From NCBI GenBank assembly GCA_965231865.1, contig CBDDOJ010000002.1:1736001-1800000 (forward strand): a DNA stretch of 64,000 nt, written 5' to 3'. A model generated the notes under the pieces. That model was not told the DNA's origin. It made no database searches and worked only from the letters and a program-made list of their open reading frames with translations. How positions within the stretch are numbered: the first letter of the stretch is position 1; each line of letters begins with the position of its first letter. The position numbers and the translations under genes are program-made. The DNA is from WTGA01 sp965231865 (GTDB lineage: Bacteria; Pseudomonadota; Gammaproteobacteria; Arenicellales; Poriferihabitantaceae). Below, piece by piece: positions 54,187 to 62,229 of this stretch.

Positions 54187-55068
54187 GTGAATTTCCAACC
54201 CGGAATATTGACGGATGTCCCCGACCATGCGCGATATCTGGAGTTTAATTTTATCCGGCCGGCCAACCGCTCGTTTGTGCTTGAGAAACTCAACCGCCTT
54301 GAAACCGGGAGTGACCGGGTCATCGGACTGGGTGCGCATCTGCTCGGGTTGCTGCAACGGAACATCCCGCATCTGCGTTCTTTCCCGAATTTCGAGCACG
54401 AGAACTTCCCGGTTCCCTCGACTCAATCGGACCTGTGGGTCTATATTCTGGGCGGCGGGATTGGAGACAATGTCCACCGGGCCATGGAGGTGCAGCGGAT
54501 GCTTGGCGAAGAGGCCGCACTCGTCCGGCAGCTGGATGGATTCAAATATGACATTGGCCGGGATTTGACGGGTTACGAAGACGGAACCGAGAACCCGGTC
54601 GGGCCGGAAGCGATTGAAACGGCCTTTGTCTCGGGCGCCGGGCCGGGACTGGACGGTTCCTCGTATGTCGCCGTACAGCAATGGGTCCATGATTTCGATG
54701 TGTTCAACAGCCTGACCCGGGAAGAGCAGGATCACGCGATCGGCAGATACCGGGAAACCAATGAAGAGTTTGATGCCCCCGAATCCGCCCATGTCAAGCG
54801 GACTGCCCAGGAAAGCTTTGACCCGGAAGCCTTTCTGCTCCGACGGTCCCTGCCCTGGTCCAACGCCAGTGGGAGTGGGTTGATGTTTGTCGGTTTCGGC
54901 CGCAATCTGGATGCGTTTGAGGTGCAGATGCAGCGGATGATTGGCCGGGATGACGGCATCGTGGACGGGTTATTCCGGTTTTCAAGGCCGGTCACCGGCG
55001 GGTATTACTGGTGCCCGCCATTAAACGGCGCCGGACGGCTTGATTTTTCCCGGCTCAATCCCGGTTGA
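54187..55068 (+). CDS. Dyp-type haem peroxidase
   Basis: A 293-residue cytoplasmic-type dye-decolorising peroxidase. The signature GYEDGTENP near 133-141 (distal GxxDG with catalytic Asp) is present. A proximal-histidine region lies further on (ESAHVKRTAQ near 205), and so does the SGLMFVGFGRN block with the distal Arg region. No Tat signal is seen, so it belongs to the B-type group that may be packaged in encapsulins; no encapsulin gene is nearby. The start codon is a GTG at 54187 with AGGAGG upstream. A triheme cytochrome follows after 62 bases. Confidence 0.93.
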   Translation: MNFQPGILTDVPDHARYLEFNFIRPANRSFVLEKLNRLETGSDRVIGLGAHLLGLLQRNIPHLRSFPNFEHENFPVPSTQSDLWVYILGGGIGDNVHRAMEVQRMLGEEAALVRQLDGFKYDIGRDLTGYEDGTENPVGPEAIETAFVSGAGPGLDGSSYVAVQQWVHDFDVFNSLTREEQDHAIGRYRETNEEFDAPESAHVKRTAQESFDPEAFLLRRSLPWSNASGSGLMFVGFGRNLDAFEVQMQRMIGRDDGIVDGLFRFSRPVTGGYYWCPPLNGAGRLDFSRLNPG

Positions 55069-55130
55069 TTCCTGATGTCCCGGTTTTTCAGGTACCCTGC
55101 CGGACGCCCTACTATTTTAGTGAGTGACTC

Positions 55131-56621
55131 ATGACCTCTTTAGGAAATACCTTTGTTGGACTGGTCTTTGTGGCCATTTCCGCGGCCCTGACGTTTTTAA
55201 TGTTCTATATCTGGAAATTTCCGTTTGATCATGAAAAACTGAAAAGTGAAGCCCCGGCCTCCCTGATCCGGCTGCACCGGATTCTCGGACTGGTTTACGT
55301 CCTCATTTACCTGTACCTGATGTACCAGATGGTCCCGAGGTTGTGGGCCTACCAGATCGAATTGCCCGCGCGGACCGTGGTTCATTTGTCTCTGGGGATC
55401 CTGATTGGCGTGATTCTCATTACCAAGATCAGTATTGTCCGGTTTTTCAAACACATGGAAGCGAAACTGGTCCCCATGCTGGGCGTTTCCCTGTTCCTGT
55501 GTACCTTCCTGTTGATTGCGCTGACCCTGCCATTTTCCCTGCGTGAAGCCTATTTGCAGAATCAGGCCCTGGGTGAAGATGACCGGACCGAGGAAATGAT
55601 ACAGCGGGTGGAAGAACTGCTTCCGGGGATCGGTCTTGACGATGAATTGCTGCTGGAGCAGCTGACGACCCGGCAGGGACTGGATGCCGGGAGAAAACTG
55701 ATGCAGACGAAATGCGTACAGTGCCACGATTTGCGAACCGTACTGGTGCGGCCCCGCACCCCGCAAAGCTGGAAACAGACCGTCGCACGCATGGCCAATC
55801 GTTCCACCGTCCTGGCCCCCATCAGCGAAGAAGACCAATGGTTTGTGACCGCGTATCTGATCGCCGTCTCTCCCACCCTCCAGGAATCCCTGCGCCAGCG
55901 CAGGGAAGCGGCCATGGAAGCCATTGATTCGCAACAGGCCATGGTCTCCGCGTCGGCAATGGTAGAGGATGAGGGGATGGATGGCGAGTACGATGCCATG
56001 CAGGCGAGAGGTCTGTTCGAACAGACCTGTTCTCTGTGCCATGCCTACACCCAGGTGGACAATGCCCCCCCGGCCAACCAGGAAGAGGCGATTGCGTTGG
56101 TGCAGCGAATGGTGGGCAATGGGTTGTCGGCCAGTGATCAGGACCTGAATACCGTCATTCGCTACTTGACAGAAACCTACGGGGTGGCCCCGGACCCCTC
56201 TTCCCTGGAACCGGACGAAGATGAATACGAAGACGAATACGAGGACGAATACGAAGATGAGTGCGAAGACGAGTATGAAGACGAATACAACGACGAGTGC
56301 GAAGACGAGTACGAGGATGAATACGAGGACGAAGAGGAAGAAAGTCAGGATGAAGGTTCATCTGCGACGCCGATTGACGGGGAATTGCTGTATTCGAGCA
56401 AGGGGTGCGTGGCCTGTCACGGGGTGGAAGGACGGTCTCCCATCGGCAGTCAGTATCCGATTCTGGCCTCCCTGGGGAAAGGTTATCTGGTCCAGCAGAT
56501 TACCGATATCAAGAGTGGAGCCCGGAACAATGGGCTAACCAGCCTGATGAGCCCCGTGACACAAAATGTCAGTGACGAGGAAATTGAAGCGATTGCACAA
56601 TACCTGTCTGAACTGAAATAG
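55131..56621 (+). CDS. Membrane triheme cytochrome c with acidic repeat linker
   Basis: A 496-residue protein with about four N-terminal membrane spans (residues 5-28, 48-68, 84-104, 115-137) and a periplasmic part. Three CxxCH haem sites are CVQCH at 195, CSLCH at 300 and CVACH at 426. Between haems two and three runs a stretch of about 48 residues (about 361-409) built almost only of Glu, Asp and Tyr (EDEYEDEYEDE), with two cysteines. The last haem domain is a class-I-type cytochrome c (GCVACHGVEG...MSPVTQNVSDEEI). It may move electrons between the membrane and a partner. The gene follows the Dyp peroxidase closely. Function unknown. Confidence 0.85.
   Translation: MTSLGNTFVGLVFVAISAALTFLMFYIWKFPFDHEKLKSEAPASLIRLHRILGLVYVLIYLYLMYQMVPRLWAYQIELPARTVVHLSLGILIGVILITKISIVRFFKHMEAKLVPMLGVSLFLCTFLLIALTLPFSLREAYLQNQALGEDDRTEEMIQRVEELLPGIGLDDELLLEQLTTRQGLDAGRKLMQTKCVQCHDLRTVLVRPRTPQSWKQTVARMANRSTVLAPISEEDQWFVTAYLIAVSPTLQESLRQRREAAMEAIDSQQAMVSASAMVEDEGMDGEYDAMQARGLFEQTCSLCHAYTQVDNAPPANQEEAIALVQRMVGNGLSASDQDLNTVIRYLTETYGVAPDPSSLEPDEDEYEDEYEDEYEDECEDEYEDEYNDECEDEYEDEYEDEEEESQDEGSSATPIDGELLYSSKGCVACHGVEGRSPIGSQYPILASLGKGYLVQQITDIKSGARNNGLTSLMSPVTQNVSDEEIEAIAQYLSELK
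56216..56345 (+). repeat. Short-period acidic repeat in the cytochrome gene
   Basis: About ten degenerate units of GAAGACGAATAC-like 12-mers code for the EDEY repeat. Such tandem arrays are prone to length change by slippage, so the linker may vary between strains. Confidence 0.85.
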
Positions 56622-56699
56622 GTCCCGGCAAAACTGCCCGGACCCGGACCGGCTCGATCACCAGGGCATTGGGTTCCGGTCCGTGGCGGGCGGTCCGGA

Positions 56700-58346
56700 T
56701 CAGGTCGGGGAATCGAACGCGAAATCCGCCTGAAAAGGGGGGAGCAGGTTTCGGCCCAGTATGAAATCCGCTCCGCGCAAGCCAATCATCTGGATGGGGG
56801 CGTTCAGATTCCCGCTCACAATGTCCGGCATGACCGACCCGTCGATCACGCGCAGGCCCTCCATACCGTGCACTTTCATTTCTTCATCCACCACGGCCAT
56901 CGGGTCCGTACCCATGCGACAGGTCCCACTGGGATGGTAGTCCGTGGAAGCGGTCGAGCGGACGAAATCTTCGATCTCCCGGTCCGACTGGACGTGGGCT
57001 CCCGGGGCCAACTCCTTTCCCCTGAATTCGTCGAATGCAGGTTGGGAAACCAGTTCTCGGACCCGTTTGACGGCTTCGGTCAACTCCCCGAGGTCGAAGG
57101 GATCGGAAAGGTAATTGAAATGGGCGGCGGGACGATGGGACGGGTCTGCGGACAGGAGCCTGATTTCACCTTTGCTCCGGGGCCGGAGCTGGTCAACCTG
57201 GGTGGTGAAGCCCTGGTACAGCTGGATTCGGGTGCCCGCATAGGTCGTATGAATGGGGGCAAAATGATATTGCAGGTTCGGGTATTCCACCTCCGCATAC
57301 CCCCGGACCAGTCCCCCGGCTTCCCAGATATTGGAAGCCACCAGTCCCTTTCGGGTCAATAGCCACTGGCTTCCCGCCAGCAGCTTGTACAACGGGTTGC
57401 CGGCACGATGGAAGGTGACGGGCCGGGTCGACTCATAGACGACGGAAATGCACAGGTGGTCCTGGAGATTCTGGCCGACCCCGGGAAGGTGATGTTTCGG
57501 CTCGATCCCCAACGGTTGGAGGTGTTCCGTTGGTCCAATTCCGGACAACATGAGAATCTGGGGTGAATTGACCGCGCCCGCACAAAGGATCACCTCCCGG
57601 GCCGCCACGGCATGGATATTGGTTTTTTTGTACCGGAAGTCAACGCCCGTCGCGCGATTGTTTTCAATTGTAATCCGGTGAACCAGTGCGGTGGTGTACA
57701 GGGTCAGGTTGCTTCTCGACAGGGCAGGTCTCAAGTGCGCTACGGCGGCGCTGGAACGTCTGCCGTTTTGAATGGTACTGTCGAGCCGGGCAAGGCCTTC
57801 GGGATTGTAGCCGTTGGGGTCCTCGGTGGTGCCCTGGCCGGATTGTTGGCCTGCCTCGAGGAATGCATCAAAAAGCGGGTTCGAGAGCTTCCCTTTGGTG
57901 ACCCCCAGTCGACCCTCTGCCCCCCGCCAGTCACTGGCCCCCCGGTCGGACGATTCGCATTGCTTGAAATAGGGCAGGCACTGGTCATAGGTCCACGCCG
58001 GCAGGTGATAATTTTTTGCCCAGTCGTCGTAGTCCCGGGGATGGCCGCGCATGTAGACCATGGCATTGATGGACGAGGATCCTCCAAGCACCTTGCCCCG
58101 GGGCAGGGTGATCGTGCGGTCCGCCATGCCGGGTTCGATTTCGCTGTTGTAGTTCCAGTTGATGCTGGGGTCCTTGAAGACGCTGTAGACCCCGGCCGGC
58201 ATGTGAATCAATAGCTTGTTGTCCAGGGGACCGGCTTCCAGCAGCAATACCCGGTTGTTGCGGTCCTGGCTGAGCTCATTGGCCAGCACGCAGCCGGAAG
58301 AGCCGGCACCGATGATGATGTAATCGAATTCCTGATGAGGGTTCAT
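56700..58346 (-). CDS. GMC-family FAD alcohol dehydrogenase (choline dehydrogenase-like)
   Basis: A flavoprotein of 548 residues (start ATG 58346; a GTG at 58373 would overlap the previous stop). The FAD motif YIIIGAGSSGCVLANEL is at the start. The GMC signature is LPRGKVLGGSSSINAMVYMRG near 75-95. A second signature stretch AGAVNSPQILMLSGIGP is near 250. The active-site His lies in DYHPSGTCRMG near 470. It oxidises a primary alcohol, with electrons passed to the respiratory chain. BetA-like by pattern, but no betaine aldehyde dehydrogenase or betI is nearby, so the substrate is open. Confidence 0.9.
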   Translation of the reverse strand: MNPHQEFDYIIIGAGSSGCVLANELSQDRNNRVLLLEAGPLDNKLLIHMPAGVYSVFKDPSINWNYNSEIEPGMADRTITLPRGKVLGGSSSINAMVYMRGHPRDYDDWAKNYHLPAWTYDQCLPYFKQCESSDRGASDWRGAEGRLGVTKGKLSNPLFDAFLEAGQQSGQGTTEDPNGYNPEGLARLDSTIQNGRRSSAAVAHLRPALSRSNLTLYTTALVHRITIENNRATGVDFRYKKTNIHAVAAREVILCAGAVNSPQILMLSGIGPTEHLQPLGIEPKHHLPGVGQNLQDHLCISVVYESTRPVTFHRAGNPLYKLLAGSQWLLTRKGLVASNIWEAGGLVRGYAEVEYPNLQYHFAPIHTTYAGTRIQLYQGFTTQVDQLRPRSKGEIRLLSADPSHRPAAHFNYLSDPFDLGELTEAVKRVRELVSQPAFDEFRGKELAPGAHVQSDREIEDFVRSTASTDYHPSGTCRMGTDPMAVVDEEMKVHGMEGLRVIDGSVMPDIVSGNLNAPIQMIGLRGADFILGRNLLPPFQADFAFDSPT

Positions 58347-58372
58347 AGGGGAGGGTTCCAGTTCCCGGCGCA

Positions 58373-59044
58373 CTATTGCAGTGTTGTCTGCCGCTCAATC
58401 AGGTTTCGCCCCTCACTCGTTGTCCGGTTCATGACTGGACTGACCGGGTAGGCTTCCAGCTTGTCGGCTGGTGGCGGTTTGGCAATCTGGGGCAAGCGGC
58501 GGGTGCCGTCCTGCAGCCACGCCTGGGCCTGGTCTAATTCCAGCATCACGGGCATTCGCGGATGGATGTCCCGGAGTGCGCCTTCACCGGGCTGGGTGAG
58601 AATGGTGCAGGAATGGAATCCCCGACCTTCCTGCTGCCAGTAATCCCACAGACCAGCCAGGACCAACGGGTCCCGGTTTCGGGTGCGGATGAAATAGGGC
58701 TGCCGGTTCCCCTTTTCCCCGCTCCATTCATAGTAGCCCAGGGCAGGGATCAGGCAGGTCTGGGACCGTGTCCAGGCCTGGCGAAAGGCCGGTTTCCCGG
58801 CAATCGATTCGGACCTGGCGTTAAAGGTGGCAAACCGCGGTGTCGGCACTTTTGACCAGAAGGGGACCAGGCCCCAGCGCATCCCCAGTCCCCGGGTGCT
58901 CCCGGTTTGAGGGTTGTGGACAAATGCGGGGATCGTCCGGGTTGGAGCGATGTTGTAGCCCAACGGCACCTCTTCGGGCCAGTCTTCGAGGAGACCGCCC
59001 CAGGCTCCCCGGTTTTCCAGCTGATTTGCGAAGCGCAGGCACAT
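58373..59044 (-). CDS. yedK: SRAP-domain DNA-abasic-site shield (YedK/HMCES-like)
   Basis: A 223-residue protein that binds abasic sites in single-stranded DNA through its N-terminal cysteine (Cys2 in MCLRFA) and keeps them from breakage. Motifs are YNIAPT near 30, FNARSES near 73, GYYEWSG near 105 and IHPRMPVML near 160. All three catalytic features (Cys2, the Asn, the Glu/His region) are present. The stop lies 26 bases before the GMC ATG. Confidence 0.93.
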   Translation of the reverse strand: MCLRFANQLENRGAWGGLLEDWPEEVPLGYNIAPTRTIPAFVHNPQTGSTRGLGMRWGLVPFWSKVPTPRFATFNARSESIAGKPAFRQAWTRSQTCLIPALGYYEWSGEKGNRQPYFIRTRNRDPLVLAGLWDYWQQEGRGFHSCTILTQPGEGALRDIHPRMPVMLELDQAQAWLQDGTRRLPQIAKPPPADKLEAYPVSPVMNRTTSEGRNLIERQTTLQ

Positions 59045-59280
59045 GATCTATGGGAGGGAACAAAAACCGGTGCAGGCTTCGGCCGGATGCCCCATGGTGA
59101 GTCCCGCCGTAGACGGGAACACATCGCCGAAAGAGGCCTGGGGTTCCGATGTTTCCATTTCCATGGCCGGCATCACGTCCCCATCCCTCTCCCGGGAGGC
59201 TCGTCAACCTGCGTACGGCCGTGGAGTCTGACCGGACCGCACCACCGAAAATACCGGGCTGGTCCGGGGCAAGTCGACAT

Positions 59281-60081
59281 TTACCCGGTCTCCTCGATAC
59301 AACGTTCGCTGATGCCGACTGTATTGAATCCACCATCCACATACGTGATTTCCCCCGTAATGCCGGACGCCAGGTCCGAGCACAGAAAGGCGGCGGTGTT
59401 GCCCACTTCCTCAATGGTCACAGCCCGCCCCAGGGGTGCTACCTTTTCAAAGTATCCCAGCATTTTCTTGAAATTCCTGATCCCGGCAGCCGCCAATGTG
59501 CGGATCGGGCCAGCAGAAATGCCATTGACCCGGATACCGTCGGCGCCGAGGGATTGGGCCAGATAGCGTACGTTGGCTTCCAGGCTTGCCTTGGCCAGTC
59601 CCATGACATTGTATCCGGGCATGGAACGAACGGAACCGATGTAGGTCAACGTAATCATGGACCCATGGCGCCCTTCCATCAGGGGTCGGGCTGCTTTGGC
59701 CAGGGCGGCAAAACTGTAGGAGCTGATCTCATGGGCGGTATTGAACCCATCCCGGGTCACGGCATCCAGATACAGTCCTTCCAGCTCTTCCCGGGGTGCG
59801 AAGGCAATGGAATGCACCAGGATGTCGAGACCCTCCCAGGCAGCGCCCAGGTCTTGGAACAGGTCCTCGATTTCCTGATCGCTGGCCACATCGCAGGGCA
59901 AAACAATTTCTGATCCCAGTTTTGCGGCCAGGGACTCCACTCGCCCTTTCATCCTGTCATTGGGGTAGGTGAAGGCCAGCTCGGCTCCTTCACGATGCAT
60001 GGACTGGGCGACCCCCCATGCGATGGAACGATTGCTTGCAACGCCGGTGATCAACGCTTTTTTACCTGCCAGAAAACCCAT
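59281..60081 (-). CDS. fabI: Enoyl-ACP reductase (NADH)
   Basis: The final reductase of fatty-acid chain elongation. The 266-residue SDR-fold enzyme has the FabI-type cofactor start KKALITGVASNRSIAWGVAQ. The active-site YxxxxxxK is in YNVMGLAKA near 157-164, and GIRVNGISAGPIRTLAA is near 185. Triclosan-sensitive class by type. The gap of about 236 bp to the SRAP gene has no supported gene. Confidence 0.95.
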   Translation of the reverse strand: MGFLAGKKALITGVASNRSIAWGVAQSMHREGAELAFTYPNDRMKGRVESLAAKLGSEIVLPCDVASDQEIEDLFQDLGAAWEGLDILVHSIAFAPREELEGLYLDAVTRDGFNTAHEISSYSFAALAKAARPLMEGRHGSMITLTYIGSVRSMPGYNVMGLAKASLEANVRYLAQSLGADGIRVNGISAGPIRTLAAAGIRNFKKMLGYFEKVAPLGRAVTIEEVGNTAAFLCSDLASGITGEITYVDGGFNTVGISERCIEETG

Positions 60082-60177
60082 ACAATACCTCGCTGGTTAC
60101 GGTTCCTATGTTATTGGGATGATTCTAGCAGTAAATCCACCGAAAAAATAAATGCTCCCTTTGTCTGGCCGCCCGTC

Positions 60178-60894
60178 ATGATGTCGTTGGTAGCGATCAA
60201 GAGTGATTCCCTGAATGCGGGGCAAGCGAATGATCTCGCAATCTCCCTGGATATCCGGCTTCTGGAGGATGACCAGGTTCCGGCCGGGCCGTTTTTGCTG
60301 GAGTTCAAGGGCACTGAACTGATGCTCCACATGATGGAGTATCCCCGGTTCAAGCCCTGGAGGGTGGATTTTCGAACACATCGCCCGTCGAAAGGCAAAG
60401 ATCCCCTGGTGAAAGCCATTGGTCCGGGAGCGGGTCACGTGATTGATGCCACGGCCGGGTGGGGGATGGATGCCACTCGTCTGGCCATTTCAGGGTTCCG
60501 TGTGACGGCGGTGGAACAGGATAAAATTGTCGCCGCCATGCTGCAACACGCCCTGCGCCAATCGACCAACCGGGAGATGGTGCACCGCATGGAGCTGGTT
60601 TGCGGCGACAGTACCCGTGTGATTGCCGGCATTCGACCCCGGGCGGATGTAGTGTATCTGGATCCGATGTATCCCCCGCACCCCAAATCCCCCGCAACCC
60701 GCAAGGGAATGAGGATTCTCCGTGAACTGGTGGGCCCTGAACAAAATACCCGGAACCTGTTTGAGCAGGCCATGCAGCATGCCCGAAAGCGTGTGGTGGT
60801 GAAAAGACCGCACTATGCGAAACCCATTGCACCCGGGAAAGTGGGGGAGACCCGGGGCAAGCTGGTCCGTTTCGATCTCTACAAACCGTACTGA
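60178..60894 (+). CDS. rsmJ: 16S rRNA m2G1516 methyltransferase
   Basis: A 238-residue SAM-dependent methyltransferase acting on G1516 of 16S rRNA. Family features are DFRTHRPSKGKDPLVKAIG near 65-80, the SAM loop VIDATAGWGMDA near 88 and the catalytic LDPMYPPHPKS near 160. The frame is open from 59995, but the tandem ATGs at 60178/60181 give the normal N-terminus. The rsmE start follows 16 bases after the stop. Confidence 0.93.
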   Translation: MMSLVAIKSDSLNAGQANDLAISLDIRLLEDDQVPAGPFLLEFKGTELMLHMMEYPRFKPWRVDFRTHRPSKGKDPLVKAIGPGAGHVIDATAGWGMDATRLAISGFRVTAVEQDKIVAAMLQHALRQSTNREMVHRMELVCGDSTRVIAGIRPRADVVYLDPMYPPHPKSPATRKGMRILRELVGPEQNTRNLFEQAMQHARKRVVVKRPHYAKPIAPGKVGETRGKLVRFDLYKPY

Positions 60895-60909
60895 AAACAA
60901 GGCGTTATC

Positions 60910-61656
60910 ATGGAAAACTCGAAATCCCGGCCCATGTTTTACCTGGATTCCGGTCTGAACCCGGGAGAGGAGGAGCGCATCACGGGGGAAGAGTCCGGCC
61001 ATATCCTGCAGAGTCGCCGTTTACAGCGTGGGGACCGTTTGATATTGACCAATGGGCAGGGAACCCGGGCCATCGCTGAAATCCTGTCTGTCCAGGGAAA
61101 AAGAGAGGGGCTCACGGTCCGGATCCGGTCAGCCACCCTGGAAGAACGCCCGGTCATCCGAAAAACACTGGCCGCGGCCATTCCCAAGGGCGAGCGACAG
61201 GCGGTATTGCTGGGCATGGCCACACAATTGGGCATGAATGCCTACTTCCCGCTGATTTGCGAGCATGGTGTGGTTAAATACCGGCCGAAAAGCAAAGAAC
61301 GGTGGCGAAGAATCGTGATTGGCGCCTGCAAGCAGTGCCGGCAGTGTCATTTTCCGGTGATTGAGGACGCTGGAACCATCCGGTCGGTGCTGAATTCCGT
61401 CCATCCAGATACCCTGATCGTGATGGGTGATCGGAACGGGAAACCCATCGAAGCCGCCAATGCCGAACTCACTCCCGGTATCCGCGAAGTGCTGATGCTG
61501 GTGGGGCCTGAAGCGGGTTTCAGTGAAGCAGAAAAGCAGCTCATGGCCCGGAGAAACGTATTAAAATTAAGACTGAGCAATCAGATTTTAAGAACCGAGA
61601 CCGCGGCGGTTTCCATCCTGGCCGCAGTGAATCAACTGAAATTTATCCAAAGCTAG
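60910..61656 (+). CDS. rsmE: 16S rRNA m3U1498 methyltransferase
   Basis: A SPOUT-fold methyltransferase of 248 residues that modifies U1498 in the decoding centre. Typical segments are the N-terminal PUA-like domain (HILQSRRLQRGDRLILTNGQ near 28-50), LVGPEAGFSEAE near 197-208 and the trefoil-knot end LKLRLSNQILRTETAAV near 220-236. It sits between rsmJ and orn and is probably co-transcribed. Confidence 0.94.
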   Translation: MENSKSRPMFYLDSGLNPGEEERITGEESGHILQSRRLQRGDRLILTNGQGTRAIAEILSVQGKREGLTVRIRSATLEERPVIRKTLAAAIPKGERQAVLLGMATQLGMNAYFPLICEHGVVKYRPKSKERWRRIVIGACKQCRQCHFPVIEDAGTIRSVLNSVHPDTLIVMGDRNGKPIEAANAELTPGIREVLMLVGPEAGFSEAEKQLMARRNVLKLRLSNQILRTETAAVSILAAVNQLKFIQS

Positions 61657-61659
61657 TGA

Positions 61660-62229
61660 ATGCGCCCGAAAAATCTCGTCTGGATTGACCTGGAAATGAC
61701 CGGCCTGTCTCCTGAACAGGACCGGATTATCGAAATTGCGACCATCGTGACGGACCCCCACCTGAATGTCCTGGAGGAGGGCCCGGTCTTTGCGATCCAT
61801 CAATCCCTGAAGCGGCTGGCGGAAATGGATGAATGGAATACCCGAACACATACCGAAAGCGGCCTGGTCAGGCGGGTCCGGGAGTCCAGCGTGACCGAGG
61901 GCGAGGCGGAACGTGAAACGATCCGGTTCATTTCAAGGTATGTTCGGGCCAACCATTCGCCGTTGTGCGGGAATTCGGTGTGCCAGGACAGGCGGTTTCT
62001 TGCACTGTACATGCCCGGCCTGGAGAAATACCTGCATTACCGCAACCTGGATGTCAGTTCCCTGAAGGAGCTGGTTGTTCGATGGCGTCCTGAACTGGTG
62101 GAAGGATTCAAGAAACGCAACACGCACCAGGCCCTGGATGATATTCGGGAATCGATTGAAGAATTGAAATATTATCGCCAGACATTCATCAATATGGGGC
62201 ACGGCGGCACCGATGCGAATCCTGGCTGA
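61660..62229 (+). CDS. orn: Oligoribonuclease
   Basis: A DEDDh 3'-5' exonuclease of 189 residues that degrades 2-5-nucleotide RNAs, the last step of mRNA turnover. Exo motifs are WIDLEMTGL (Asp/Glu) near 9, GNSVCQDRRF near 107 and NTHQALDDIRESIEEL near 154. Start ATG is three bases after the rsmE stop. Its 3' end overlaps the start of the gamma-glutamyltransferase gene by 17 bp. Confidence 0.96.
   Translation: MRPKNLVWIDLEMTGLSPEQDRIIEIATIVTDPHLNVLEEGPVFAIHQSLKRLAEMDEWNTRTHTESGLVRRVRESSVTEGEAERETIRFISRYVRANHSPLCGNSVCQDRRFLALYMPGLEKYLHYRNLDVSSLKELVVRWRPELVEGFKKRNTHQALDDIRESIEELKYYRQTFINMGHGGTDANPG

Noticed and set aside
56216..56345. Possible CRISPR-like repeat array
   Set aside because: The repeats are contiguous, in frame, without spacers, and code for the acidic linker.
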